Shown: positions 1-8,181, counted from the stretch's first letter. The stretch: DNA of 64,000 nucleotides from Acholeplasmatales bacterium (GCA_017454375.1 JAFTDB010000033.1:106967-170966), one strand, 5' to 3'. The notes: generated by a model from the letters alone, not told the origin. Numbers and translations: made by a program.

Positions 1-320
1 ATAATAGATCCAGCAATGAACTGTCCATTAGCACCCATATTCCAATATTTCATTTTAAAGCATGGAACAATGGCTATACCAAATGCTAGTAAGATAGCCG
101 CATCATAGAAGAACTTATATGGTCTTTTGAATGCACCATCAAAGTAATTAACTATAATTTCAATTGGATTTTGCTTAACAACTATCATAGATATTAATAC
201 TGATAATAAGAATGAGAATATTATCGCAATTAACACAAATATAGCCTTCATCCAAGTAGGAGTTTTATCTTGACCTATTAAAATGTTTTTAATCTCTCTA
301 AAGAATGACTTATTTTTCAT
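1..320 (-). CDS. Nucleoside ABC transporter permease (3' part missing)
   Basis: This is the N-terminal 106 codons of an inner-membrane permease; the rest lies beyond the window edge. I translated it from the reverse complement. It has a cytoplasmic start (MKNKSFFREIK), a first membrane helix at about residues 26-46, and the motif YWNMGANGQF at about residues 93-102, which matches the WNxGxxGQ signature of sugar/nucleoside ABC permeases (BPD_transp_2, NupP/RbsC type). The ATG at 318-320 overlaps the end of the ATPase gene by 11 bp, so the two are translationally coupled. With the BMP lipoprotein and ATPase it should form a purine-nucleoside importer. The family call is firm; the substrate is inferred from the operon. 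Confidence 0.85.
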   Translation of the reverse strand, partial: MKNKSFFREIKNILIGQDKTPTWMKAIFVLIAIIFSFLLSVLISMIVVKQNPIEIIVNYFDGAFKRPYKFFYDAAILLAFGIAIVPCFKMKYWNMGANGQFIAGSI

Positions 321-1899
321 TTAATGCACTCCACTCTTCCTCAGTTAAGCTACTATCTTGTGCATAACCAAAATTCTTATCTGGCTTTTCTTTAGTTAAG
401 TCTAAGGCACCAGTCATCATTAAACCAATTTCTTCTTTATTAGTATTTTTTGTATGAACTATGCCCATATTCCTACCTTGATGTAAAACCATTATCTTGT
501 CACAAAATGTTAGTAATACATCTAAGTCTTCACCAATGAATAGGATGGCTGTATTTTTTTCTTTTTCTTGATTTAGAATATCATAAATCATATAAGAAGA
601 ATTGATATCTAAGCCACGTACTGGATAAGCAGTAATTAATACAGTAGGGTTTGTGCCAATTTCTCTACCAACTAGAATCTTTTGTACATTACCACCACTT
701 AGGTTTTTAACAGGAGTATCTGGTGTAGCACCTGATACGTTATATCTACTAATTAGATATTCAGCTTGCTTACGAGCTTTCTTTCTATCAACAAATGAAG
801 ATTTACCTTCATTATAGTTTTTAAGTAATAGGTTATCTGTAATAGATAGGTGTGGTGCAAGACCAAGTCCTAACCTATCTTCAGGTATAAAGCTCATATA
901 AACGCCTAATTCCCTGATTTTCTCAGCAGTATAGCCATTTATACATCTTCCCTGATGAACGATGTTTCCTGTGTATCCTCTAAGGCCTACAAGGGCTTCA
1001 CATAATTCCTTTTGACCACAGCCTGCGATACCAGCAACACCAAGTATCTGGCCACCACGCAAGAAGAATGATAAATCCTCAATAGCCTTAGTACCATCAT
1101 CCTTCATTACATTAAGTCCTCTTACCTCTAGGGTAGGAGAAGTTGCTTTAATTAATAATCTATTTAATTTTAGATCTATTTTCTTACCAACCATTAAATC
1201 AGTTAATTCCTTAGGTGATGTTTCACTTGTGTTAACAGTTTTAACATTTTCGCCTTTTCTTAATATCATTACTCTATCACTGATTTCCATAACTTCAGCA
1301 AGCTTATGAGTAATAATGATTACTGATTTACCATTTTCCTTCATTGCTCTTAAGACACTGAAGAATTTCTTAATTTCCTGAGGAGTTAATACAGCAGTAG
1401 GCTCATCAAGAATTAAAATGTTGGCATTTTTATATAATACTTTAACAATTTCTACAGTTTGTTTTTCAGATACTGATATATCATGGATTTTTTTATTTAA
1501 ATCAATATTGAATCCATATTTCTCTGCAATATCTAAAATTATTTTTTTCTTTTCACTATTTTTATATCCAAGGTGATTGTCGTCACCTAGGATAATATTT
1601 TCAAATGTTGTGAATACATCAATTAGCTTGAAGTGCTGATGTACCATACCTATTCCGTATTTATAAGCAGTAGAAGGTGATTTGATTTTAACATTTTCAC
1701 CATTGATTATGATCTCACCCTCATCAGGCTTATAGATACCACTTATAATATTCATTAATGTGGTTTTACCACATCCATTTTCTCCTAGAACAGATAAGAT
1801 TTCACCTTTATATAAAGTTAGATTAATGTCTTTATTAGCATAGATGTCACCAAATCTTTTTGATATTCCAACTAATTCAATTATTTTTTGTCCTTCCAT
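310..1899 (-). CDS. Nucleoside ABC transporter, duplicated ATP-binding protein
   Basis: This 529-residue protein carries two ABC domains in tandem, the layout of RbsA/NupO-type importers. The first has a good Walker A (GENGCGKTT, residues 39-47) and Walker B (LDEPT, about 164-168), but its signature is degenerate (SVSEKQ), as is usual in this family. The second has a degenerate Walker A (GIAGCGQKE) and a canonical LSGGN signature. Each composite site therefore borrows from the other half. It energises the permease just downstream and receives substrate from the BMP lipoprotein upstream. It sits third in the riboswitch-led xpt operon. The closest described system is the guanosine transporter NupNOPQ of Bacillus subtilis; I infer the same role. 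Confidence 0.92.
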   Translation of the reverse strand: MEGQKIIELVGISKRFGDIYANKDINLTLYKGEILSVLGENGCGKTTLMNIISGIYKPDEGEIIINGENVKIKSPSTAYKYGIGMVHQHFKLIDVFTTFENIILGDDNHLGYKNSEKKKIILDIAEKYGFNIDLNKKIHDISVSEKQTVEIVKVLYKNANILILDEPTAVLTPQEIKKFFSVLRAMKENGKSVIIITHKLAEVMEISDRVMILRKGENVKTVNTSETSPKELTDLMVGKKIDLKLNRLLIKATSPTLEVRGLNVMKDDGTKAIEDLSFFLRGGQILGVAGIAGCGQKELCEALVGLRGYTGNIVHQGRCINGYTAEKIRELGVYMSFIPEDRLGLGLAPHLSITDNLLLKNYNEGKSSFVDRKKARKQAEYLISRYNVSGATPDTPVKNLSGGNVQKILVGREIGTNPTVLITAYPVRGLDINSSYMIYDILNQEKEKNTAILFIGEDLDVLLTFCDKIMVLHQGRNMGIVHTKNTNKEEIGLMMTGALDLTKEKPDKNFGYAQDSSLTEEEWSALNEK

Positions 1900-1926
1900 A
1901 AACCTAACTCCTTCGTTTATTTAGAA

Positions 1927-1954
1927 AATTAAGGCAGTTTTTTCTGCCTTAATT
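1927..1954 (-). terminator. Intercistronic hairpin between BMP lipoprotein and ATPase
   Basis: An 11-bp perfect stem (AATTAAGGCAG / CTGCCTTAATT) with a six-base loop follows the lipoprotein stop codon on the minus strand; only a weak T stretch comes after it. Such hairpins between binding-protein and transporter genes usually give partial termination or protect the upstream mRNA, so more binding protein than membrane components is made. The structure is seen; the function is inferred. Confidence 0.6.
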
Positions 1955-1956
1955 CA

Positions 1957-3288
1957 TTAGTTTAAAGTAGTAATTCCATCAATACGTAAATCGAAATAAG
2001 GGGCACTTCTAAATACTGATTCTTTAAATACACCGTTGGCAACAACTTGAGTATCACCAGTATAATCAGGATCTGAGTTAACATCAGCTAGATAACCAGT
2101 AACACGGTTGCTAGAATCAACAGTAGCATTTAAATTGAAGAAAGTAGTAGTACCATTACCACGAGTAGAAACAGTGAATTTTGATGTATCAAATACATTA
2201 AGTGTACCAGCAATTAATTGAGCTTTAGCTGCATCGATAGCTGCTTGAGTACCTGTAGCTGCATGAGAGCCAATAGCATCAAGAGCAACAGCACCATTGC
2301 TTAAATTACCAGTCCAGTCTTTTTCAACACTGTAACCATCAATTCTTGATTGAATTAAATATTTAAAATATGGAGTCCAATCGATCTTAGAAGATACGAT
2401 ATAAGTATTAGGACAATGAGCAGCAGTTGAACCATTGTAAGTAACGTTTGGAACACCTGCAGTTTCACATGCATTTGGAGCACCCATTGAGTCTGCATGT
2501 TGAGAAATTAATTTAGCACCTCTTTGAATAAGGTTGTTAGCTGCTTGACCTTCAAGTTCAATATTAAACCAGCTATTTGTAAATTGAACTTCCATTGTAA
2601 CAGAAGGACAAACTGATTTAGCACCTAAATAGAATGATGTATAACCAGAAATAACTTCAGCATATGGGAATGCACCTACATAGCCCATCTTAGCTTCAGA
2701 AGCTTGGAATTGACCTGCTTGAATCATTTCATTAAGCTTCATACCAGCAGCGATACCTGCTAGATATCTACCTTCATAAATAGAAGCAAATGCATTACCA
2801 AAGTTTGTTAAGTTTTCTGTATGAGCCTTAGTACCAGTTGCATGAGCAAATAGTACATCTTCGTGTTCTTCAGCCGCATCAATTAAATAATCCTCATGAC
2901 CGAATGAATCAGCAAATACTACATTACAAGTTAATGCAAGTTGTGAAGCTGCTTCATAGCAAGAATTGTCTTCGTCAATACCACTTCTGACAAGTAACTG
3001 TGATTCACTAAGACCAAGTTCGCTAACTGCTCTTTTCATTGAATCAATGAAGTTTTTATCATAAGTAGAAGTTTCATCATGTAAAGTGATTAAGCCAACC
3101 TTAATGTTAGCTTTACTAACTGGTGTGAATACCTTAGTTCTAGTTTCAGTAGTAGTTGTAGCAGTGCTTGTAGTTGTTGTATTGCCACCAGTTGAATTTG
3201 TTGTAGTACCTGTAGCTGCTTTAGCTCCACAAGCTGCTAAGCTTAATACAGCAGCACCTGCTAATAATGATGCAAAGATTTTTTTCAT
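1957..3288 (-). CDS. BMP-family purine nucleoside-binding lipoprotein
   Basis: This is a 443-residue substrate-binding lipoprotein of the BMP/PnrA (Med) family. The signal peptide ends in the lipobox LAAC, with the lipidated Cys at about residue 20, followed by a Thr/Ser/Asn-rich linker to about residue 50 that would tether the domain to the membrane. The body starts with KVGLITLHDETSTYD and continues with family features such as VVFADSFGHEDYLIDAAEEH and GYVGAFPYAEVISGY. It captures nucleosides outside the cell for the ABC transporter encoded next. The gene lies between xpt and the ATPase in the guanine-riboswitch operon, which supports guanosine, inosine or a related purine as ligand. Confidence 0.9.
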   Translation of the reverse strand: MKKIFASLLAGAAVLSLAACGAKAATGTTTNSTGGNTTTTSTATTTTETRTKVFTPVSKANIKVGLITLHDETSTYDKNFIDSMKRAVSELGLSESQLLVRSGIDEDNSCYEAASQLALTCNVVFADSFGHEDYLIDAAEEHEDVLFAHATGTKAHTENLTNFGNAFASIYEGRYLAGIAAGMKLNEMIQAGQFQASEAKMGYVGAFPYAEVISGYTSFYLGAKSVCPSVTMEVQFTNSWFNIELEGQAANNLIQRGAKLISQHADSMGAPNACETAGVPNVTYNGSTAAHCPNTYIVSSKIDWTPYFKYLIQSRIDGYSVEKDWTGNLSNGAVALDAIGSHAATGTQAAIDAAKAQLIAGTLNVFDTSKFTVSTRGNGTTTFFNLNATVDSSNRVTGYLADVNSDPDYTGDTQVVANGVFKESVFRSAPYFDLRIDGITTLN

Positions 3289-3326
3289 AATTTGTTTCTC
3301 TCTCCCTAAATTAATAAATTATTTTT

Positions 3327-3893
3327 TTAATCTTTAAATTTTATGGTGTTATCACCCATATATTCAATTTTTGCTAAAGAAAACACGTCAATGTTTTGGG
3401 CTCTTAATTCATTTCCTCCATTTTGATATTCTTTTTCTATACATATAGCAGCGCCAACTAAGTTAGCGTTAGCTTGCTTAACTAAATCTATTAATGCTTT
3501 TAAGGAATTACCTAAGGCTAGGAAATCATCAACAATTAAGATGTTTTCACCTTCTTTGAAATATTCCTTGTTGGAAAATATTTCAACTGTATTGTGATGA
3601 GTATAGGATTCAACCTTTGCCTTAATGATGTTACCAGATAGGTTTGATGTCATACCCTTCTTAGCAAATATCATATCTTTTTGATATTCAATAGCAACAG
3701 CAGTAGCAAATGGAATACCAGAAGCTTCAATTGTGAAAATCTTATCTACATTTTTGAAATGTTTTTTTACCTCGATTGCCATATTAGTAAGTAATTTAAC
3801 ATCAACTCTTTGATTTAAAAAGCTACCTACCTTTAAAATATCACCAGGTAATATTTCTCCACATTCAAGAATCTTGTTTTCTAATTCCTTCAT
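3327..3893 (-). CDS. xpt: Xanthine phosphoribosyltransferase
   Basis: This 188-residue enzyme joins PRPP to xanthine (and guanine) to give XMP or GMP, a cytoplasmic purine salvage step. The PRPP-binding loop is clear at about residues 119-130 (ILIVDDFLALGN), and the N-terminal pattern LENKILECGEILPGDILKVGSFLNQRVD is typical of Xpt. Length matches the family. It is the first gene of the operon, immediately downstream of a purine riboswitch, the arrangement known for xpt-pbuX in Bacillus; here pbuX is replaced by an ABC-type nucleoside importer. A GGAG Shine-Dalgarno precedes the ATG at 3891-3893. Confidence 0.95.
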   Translation of the reverse strand: MKELENKILECGEILPGDILKVGSFLNQRVDVKLLTNMAIEVKKHFKNVDKIFTIEASGIPFATAVAIEYQKDMIFAKKGMTSNLSGNIIKAKVESYTHHNTVEIFSNKEYFKEGENILIVDDFLALGNSLKALIDLVKQANANLVGAAICIEKEYQNGGNELRAQNIDVFSLAKIEYMGDNTIKFKD

Positions 3894-3915
3894 AAGTCTC
3901 CTTAAACAAAAGAAA

Positions 3916-3942
3916 AAGCGATAAGTATATACCTATCGCTTA
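3916..3942 (-). terminator. Intrinsic terminator just before xpt
   Basis: On the minus strand an A/T-flanked stem (AAGCGATA ... TATCGCTT, 8-9 bp) is followed by TTTTCTTTT, ending about 15 bases before the xpt ATG. It is the second terminator-like hairpin after the riboswitch and could back up the first. Confidence 0.65.
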
Positions 3943-3954
3943 AATTTCACACTC

Positions 3955-3991
3955 AAAAAAATACTACAATAGCCTTACTATTTTAGTATTT
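3955..3991 (-). terminator. Riboswitch expression-platform terminator
   Basis: Right after the purine aptamer, the minus strand reads AAATACTA ... TAGTATTT with an inner AATAG/CTATT stem, then a run of seven T. The 5' arm begins four bases past P1, so ligand-stabilised P1 would favour this terminator, as in the Bacillus xpt leader. The competing antiterminator is not obvious by eye. Confidence 0.7.
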
Positions 3992-3994
3992 AAT

Positions 3995-4061
3995 CCAATA
4001 GTCGTGTTTTACGGTAACACGGTAGAAACTCCTTCACCACTAGCTCAAAGGTATATATTGG
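3995..4061 (-). promoter_or_regulatory. Guanine (purine) riboswitch aptamer
   Basis: The minus strand has P1 CCAATA/TATTGG closing a 67-nt element that contains the conserved core TATA near the start of P2, GTTTCTACC in the P2-P3 junction, and GACTAT leading into the 3' side of P1. P3 is CCGTGTTACCGTAAAACACGA-like, with loop bases free for the L2-L3 kissing contact. The specificity base (position 74 in the xpt numbering) is C, which pairs with guanine or hypoxanthine rather than adenine. It should switch off xpt and the nucleoside importer when guanine is plentiful. Recognition is by eye; an Infernal search with the purine model would settle it. Confidence 0.93.
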
Positions 4062-4157
4062 CTTTATTCAATTTCCATTTATATGATAATTCAATTTACG
4101 TGATTTTTTAAGTGTATAATTTATGTAAACGTATTCATGTTTTTTCTAAGTATTTTT

Positions 4158-4174
4158 CAATGATTATATCATTG
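4158..4174. repeat. 17-bp inverted repeat in the divergent xpt / SAM-leader region
   Basis: CAATGAT-TAT-ATCATTG is a perfect palindrome with 7-bp arms. Read on the minus strand it contains TATAAT, so it may overlap the xpt-operon promoter and act as an operator. No regulator is encoded beside it; function unknown. Confidence 0.4.
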
Positions 4175-4224
4175 AGTAAAATTCAATGTTTTCGTTAGTT
4201 TTCGAAAAAAACATAAAAAAATGA

Positions 4225-4253
4225 TTGTAAAACAACTTATGTTATTTTAAAAT
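4225..4253 (+). promoter_or_regulatory. Sigma-A promoter for the first SAM-riboswitch transcript
   Basis: TTGTAA (4225-4230), 17-nt spacer, TAAAAT (4248-4253). The expected start at about 4260 coincides with the first base of riboswitch helix P1, which supports the call. Confidence 0.75.
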
Positions 4254-4260
4254 ATAAGTA

Positions 4261-4392
4261 CCATAAAGAGAAGATGAGAGACAAGCTCTGTGAATCTTCA
4301 GCAACCTACAATATGCAAGGTGCTAAAGCTTGAACGATGGGATTTATAATAAGCTTTTTAATCCTATCAGACGATGGGATTTTCTTTTTCTT
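4261..4392 (+). promoter_or_regulatory. SAM-I (S-box) riboswitch with terminator, first copy
   Basis: The aptamer (4261-4340) shows S-box signatures: AAAGA in J1/2, a P2 hairpin with loop GAGAGACAAGCTC and kink-turn GTGA, then GCAACC, P3, and GGTGCTAA. A five-base pseudoknot CAAGC/GCTTG joins the P2 loop to J3/4. The expression platform is explicit: GATGGGATT (4336-4344) pairs with AATCCTATC (4360-4368) as antiterminator, while AATCCTATC pairs with a second GATGGGATT (4373-4381) as terminator, followed by TTCTTTTTCTTT. SAM binding, by holding ATGG in P1, should favour termination. The regulated gene is the 80-residue ORF at 4426. Confidence 0.92.
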
Positions 4393-4425
4393 TATGGAAT
4401 TTTTTGAAAAGAGGAAAAGAAAAAG

Positions 4426-4668
4426 ATGAAAAAAATTAATGGGGTAGTATTAGTATTAGAGGATGGTAACAAGAAAGGATTATATGATCTATGTAAAGAA
4501 TATGGAATAGATATGCCATATGAAGATTTATTTTTTGATGATAATGAATATCATTTATTCGCGATTAATGATTCAAAAATAGGATTATGCTCCACAATTG
4601 TTGCAAAAAACAGTAAAAAAACTATACACGGATTAGAAGAATTGACATATTTATTACAAAATTGTTAG
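4426..4668 (+). CDS. Small acidic protein under a SAM riboswitch, function unknown
   Basis: This 80-residue soluble protein has no signal peptide or membrane helix, and I do not recognise the family. It is acidic, with the sequence GLYDLCKEYGIDMPYEDLFFDD in the first half and a hydrophobic/polar alternation near KIGLCSTIVAKN that suggests a small alpha/beta fold. Cysteines lie near residues 23, 55 and 80. The ATG at 4426 has a GAGGAAAAG ribosome site about nine bases upstream. It is the only gene between the SAM-I riboswitch and fba, whose promoter region lies in the 98-nt gap that follows. The leader implies a role tied to SAM or methionine supply; the start and the regulation are seen, the role is inferred. 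Confidence 0.75.
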   Translation: MKKINGVVLVLEDGNKKGLYDLCKEYGIDMPYEDLFFDDNEYHLFAINDSKIGLCSTIVAKNSKKTIHGLEELTYLLQNC

Positions 4669-4766
4669 CCTTATAAAACTTTTTTATATTTTTTTACTAT
4701 TTATATAACACTTTTAGAAAAAATGTGTTAAAATATACCTAGTGTGTAAAATAGGAGGAATTATTT

Positions 4767-5750
4767 ATGCCTTTAGTAAATTCTAAAGAAATGTTTGAAA
4801 AAGCTTACAAAGGTGGTTATGCTGTAGGTGCTTTCAATGTTAACAACATGGAAATCGTTCAAGCAATAACTGAAGCTGCTGGTGAACTTCATTCTCCAGT
4901 TATCTTACAAGTATCAAAGGGTGCTAGAAAATATGCAAATTCTAAGTACTTAATTCACATGGTAAAAGCTGCTAACGAAAATTATCCTGATCTACCAATC
5001 GTATTACACCTAGATCATGGTGATTCATTCGAATTATGTAAAGCTTGTATCGATGATGGCTTCACATCAGTTATGATTGACTATTCTGGTCATCCATATG
5101 AAGAAAATGTAGAAGTAACTAGAAAAGTATGTGAATATGCACATGACGTTAAAGCTCGTGGCCGTTATGTTACAGTAGAAGCTGAACTTGGTACACTTGC
5201 TGGTGTAGAAGACGAAGTAAAAGTTGAATTCGGTAAATCAAGCTACACTGATCCTGAACAAGTACAAGATTTCGTAACTCGTACAGGCGTTGACTCTTTA
5301 GCAATCGCAATTGGTACATCTCATGGTGCTTACAAATTCAAAGCTGAACAATGTACAAGAAATGAAAAAGGAATTCTTGTTCCACCTCCACTAAGACTAG
5401 ACATCCTAGAGGAAGTAGAAAAGAGATTACCAGGATTCCCTATCGTATTACATGGTTCATCTTCAGTTCCACAAGAATATGTTAAGATTATTAACGAACA
5501 TGGTGGAAAGATGCCAGATGCAATCGGTATTCCTGAAGACCAATTAAGAGAAGCAGCTAAGAGAGCTGTATGTAAGATCAATATTGACTCAGACCTACGT
5601 TTAGGTATGACTGCTGCAATCAGATTACATTTCGATGAACATCCAGATCATTTCGACCCACGTCAATATCTAGGTGATGGTAGAGAATATGTTAAATCTG
5701 TAGTTAAACATAAGATCACTGAAGTATTAGGCAGCGAAAACAAAGCATAA
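4767..5750 (+). CDS. fba: Class II fructose-bisphosphate aldolase
   Basis: This 327-residue cytoplasmic zinc enzyme cleaves fructose-1,6-bisphosphate to DHAP and glyceraldehyde-3-phosphate. The metal site is visible in LHLDHGD (Asp83, His84), followed by VEAELG, GTSHGAY and VLHGSSS, which carry the remaining zinc and phosphate ligands. KINIDSDLR near the C-terminus is also family-typical. The ATG follows GGAGG. It is a single-gene unit with its own terminator at 5771. The divergence of the family means tagatose-bisphosphate activity cannot be excluded, but being the only aldolase seen, with the FBA pattern, favours glycolysis. Confidence 0.93.
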   Translation: MPLVNSKEMFEKAYKGGYAVGAFNVNNMEIVQAITEAAGELHSPVILQVSKGARKYANSKYLIHMVKAANENYPDLPIVLHLDHGDSFELCKACIDDGFTSVMIDYSGHPYEENVEVTRKVCEYAHDVKARGRYVTVEAELGTLAGVEDEVKVEFGKSSYTDPEQVQDFVTRTGVDSLAIAIGTSHGAYKFKAEQCTRNEKGILVPPPLRLDILEEVEKRLPGFPIVLHGSSSVPQEYVKIINEHGGKMPDAIGIPEDQLREAAKRAVCKINIDSDLRLGMTAAIRLHFDEHPDHFDPRQYLGDGREYVKSVVKHKITEVLGSENKA

Positions 5751-5770
5751 TATAATTTAAACAAAATAAA

Positions 5771-5799
5771 AACATTGGACCGAAATCCAATGTTTTTTT
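5771..5799. terminator. Bidirectional terminator between fba and the beta-propeller gene
   Basis: AACATTGGA-CCGAAA-TCCAATGTT is a 9-bp stem followed by T7 on the plus strand; the complementary side gives TTTTTATTTTG on the minus strand. It serves fba and probably also the convergent gene ending at 5804. Confidence 0.9.
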
Positions 5800-5803
5800 G
5801 TTT

Positions 5804-7696
5804 TTATGCCCAATTTTCAATAATTAGCTTTGTTGGAGTTGGTACATATATTACTCCATTAAACAAGAATAATCTTGTTTCATTATCGGTTACATAATTT
5901 TTATATAATGTTGTAACATCCTCACCATTAACATCAATTTTAAATATTACATAATCTTTAGGTGTTAATGATACACCGAAATATAAAATATTTTCATAGT
6001 TGAAGAACCATAATTTGTATCCTTGTTTGAATAAACCAGCATTAAATGATTCTACATATAAATCTGATTCATCTGCTAATATGCGTGCGTAATATGAATA
6101 TGCAATTACATAATCTTTACCAACTTGTTTATTTTCACCATTATTAACTTCATATACTGATATTTTCTTTTTATTATTATCAGTATTTCCAAGGCCTAAT
6201 AAATAATCCTTTTCACCTATTTTAAAACTATATGTATATTCAGAGAATCCAGGTACCTTTAACTGTGATACAATAGTAGGATTTGTAGGATCTGATAGGT
6301 CTATTTCATATAGTGGATCTGTCGTCATATAGGTCACTACATAACATAGATTATTATTGAATGATACAGATCTAACAGTTTCTCTTCCTAAACCTAAATT
6401 TTTAGTGATACATCCAGTTTTTTCTTTTTTATTTATATCAAATATATTTAATTGATTTACTTCATAAGCTGTAGTAGAACAATTAGTTGATACAACTCTT
6501 AAATAATTATCTTTAATATCAATTGAATATTGATTTATTATACTTCCCATTACTTTAAATGAACCAATTGGATCTAAATTAGTATCATATATATTAAGTA
6601 ATGTATATCCTTGATACAAATATCTATTTTGCTCAATTGAGGCCTTAACAGTTAAATAATATGGAATTACAATATAATCCTTATTCATATAAATGAATGA
6701 TGTATAATTACATGCAAAATCAACTTCTTTAATATCTAAATCATTTAAATTGATCTTTAACATTTTATATATTGAATTAGGAATAGAAGTTAATGTTTCA
6801 CTTGTATATACATAATTTGATAATAAGCCTGTAGCATATTTATATTGTCCAACTATATATAAATAATTATCAATTAATCTAGTGGTTTTAATAGAAGCGA
6901 AATCAGTAGAATATTCAATTTTAATTTCACTACCATTAAAACTTAATATAGATAATGAATAATCACTATATAAAACAATCTTATCTTGATAGATTTGCAT
7001 ATTTATATTTTGAACAAAATAAGTTGGTGCATAGCTTGCATATAATATACAGCCATGCTCAATTTGTGTTCTTTCATTTATGATACTTGATATATCACGT
7101 TCTATGATTTTATTACCTTCTAAATCATATATTATAAATTTATAATCATTATATTCTTTAGATAAATAATATACATAATGTGTATCAAATTTAGCGATAT
7201 CTGCTTCATTGACACCAGTAACCTGATTATTAGTTTCATATGAATCTAAGCCATTAGAACCTGGATCTTGAGTTTCAGAATCAGTAGGCTCAATTACAGC
7301 AGTTGAGACGGGCATAGTCACCGCAGCGCTACCAGAACCACAACCTTGGATTGGGTTTGGAAGCTTTATTTTACTCATAAGCTTATATTCATCTTTTTTC
7401 TTATTAATATCACTTGAATTTGTAGATACTAGCTTAAAGTATTCCTTTTCTTGTATGGCTTTATTATCTTCATTGATTTTTGCCATAACCCTAGCGTTAT
7501 GGTTATCTACAACTAGTGAATTTATTCCTAGCACTGCAAATAATGTTAATACTACAGCAGCAAGAGAAGCAAGTATTATAACACCCTTACCAATTTTTCT
7601 ATGTTTACGTACAGGTGCTACACATTCAAATTTTTCTTCGTTATAAGATTCATTAAATTCATTTTTTAATTCTTTTTTAAATTTTGAATATTTCAT
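5804..7696 (-). CDS. Membrane-tethered beta-propeller domain protein
   Basis: This is a 630-residue protein with a cytoplasmic N-terminus of about 37 residues, one membrane helix (about 38-60) and a large extracytoplasmic domain. The segment NNQVTGVNEADIAKFDTHYV closely fits the start of the secreted C-terminal beta-propeller family (Beta_propel, PF09826), and the repeated hydrophobic beta-strand pattern continues to the end. Its ATG overlaps the stop of an ECF-type sigma gene by four bases (ATGA), so the two are translationally coupled. That coupling and the single-pass topology suggest it acts as a sensor or anti-sigma partner, although no known anti-sigma domain can be seen in the short cytoplasmic tail. 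Function inferred from context only. Confidence 0.8.
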   Translation of the reverse strand: MKYSKFKKELKNEFNESYNEEKFECVAPVRKHRKIGKGVIILASLAAVVLTLFAVLGINSLVVDNHNARVMAKINEDNKAIQEKEYFKLVSTNSSDINKKKDEYKLMSKIKLPNPIQGCGSGSAAVTMPVSTAVIEPTDSETQDPGSNGLDSYETNNQVTGVNEADIAKFDTHYVYYLSKEYNDYKFIIYDLEGNKIIERDISSIINERTQIEHGCILYASYAPTYFVQNINMQIYQDKIVLYSDYSLSILSFNGSEIKIEYSTDFASIKTTRLIDNYLYIVGQYKYATGLLSNYVYTSETLTSIPNSIYKMLKINLNDLDIKEVDFACNYTSFIYMNKDYIVIPYYLTVKASIEQNRYLYQGYTLLNIYDTNLDPIGSFKVMGSIINQYSIDIKDNYLRVVSTNCSTTAYEVNQLNIFDINKKEKTGCITKNLGLGRETVRSVSFNNNLCYVVTYMTTDPLYEIDLSDPTNPTIVSQLKVPGFSEYTYSFKIGEKDYLLGLGNTDNNKKKISVYEVNNGENKQVGKDYVIAYSYYARILADESDLYVESFNAGLFKQGYKLWFFNYENILYFGVSLTPKDYVIFKIDVNGEDVTTLYKNYVTDNETRLFLFNGVIYVPTPTKLIIENWA

Positions 7697-8181
7697 AATG
7701 TAGTCAGCTCCTTTTTTAGCTTTAATTTAGCTCTTTTGAAAATTTTATTTACATCATATGGAGTTAAATTAAATATTTTAGCAAGACGTTTAGTAGATGT
7801 GTTAAGTAGGACTTTCATTAAAAATATGTTTTTTTCATCCTCGTCTAAATGATTTATCGCAAACTTTAAACAAGGATTTAAATCGGGTGAAGAAGAAATA
7901 GTATCAATATCATCTATTTTTTCTTCCTTTTTCTTTCTTAAAAAATCGATTGCGGTATTTTTGGCCATTGTATAAATAAAGTTTTCAAATGAACCAGATT
8001 CATAATCTTTTATCTTGGTTGTTAGTTTTAAATATACATCCTGGGCTAAATCCTTCATATCCTCTGGATCCTTAATATATGAGAATATTGCTGCCCTGAC
8101 AATCGGTAAGCTTTTCTTATAAAGATCATCGAATGCTTTAGTATCGCCATTTTTATACCTCATGGCTAAGTCATTTAACAT
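7693..8181 (-). CDS. ECF-type RNA polymerase sigma factor
   Basis: This 162-residue sigma-70 family protein has region 2 (FDDLYKKSLPIV ... EDMKDLAQDVYLKL ... FIYTMAKNTAIDFLRKKK, about residues 17-88) and region 4 (LDEDEKNIFLMKVL ... LAKIFNLTPYDVNKIFKRAKLKLKK, about 110-158), with no region 3, as in ECF factors. A 29-residue acidic linker joins them. It directs RNA polymerase to a specific promoter set. It is followed by an overlapping gene for a membrane beta-propeller protein, the usual position for an anti-sigma factor. The ATG at 8179-8181 has an AGGAG-like site upstream. Confidence 0.88.
   Translation of the reverse strand: MLNDLAMRYKNGDTKAFDDLYKKSLPIVRAAIFSYIKDPEDMKDLAQDVYLKLTTKIKDYESGSFENFIYTMAKNTAIDFLRKKKEEKIDDIDTISSSPDLNPCLKFAINHLDEDEKNIFLMKVLLNTSTKRLAKIFNLTPYDVNKIFKRAKLKLKKELTTL

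Noticed and set aside
3086..3337. Val-rich 83-residue open frame on the plus strand
   Set aside because: It is antisense to the Thr-rich linker of the BMP lipoprotein gene and has no ribosome site; it mirrors ACW/GTW repeats of that linker.
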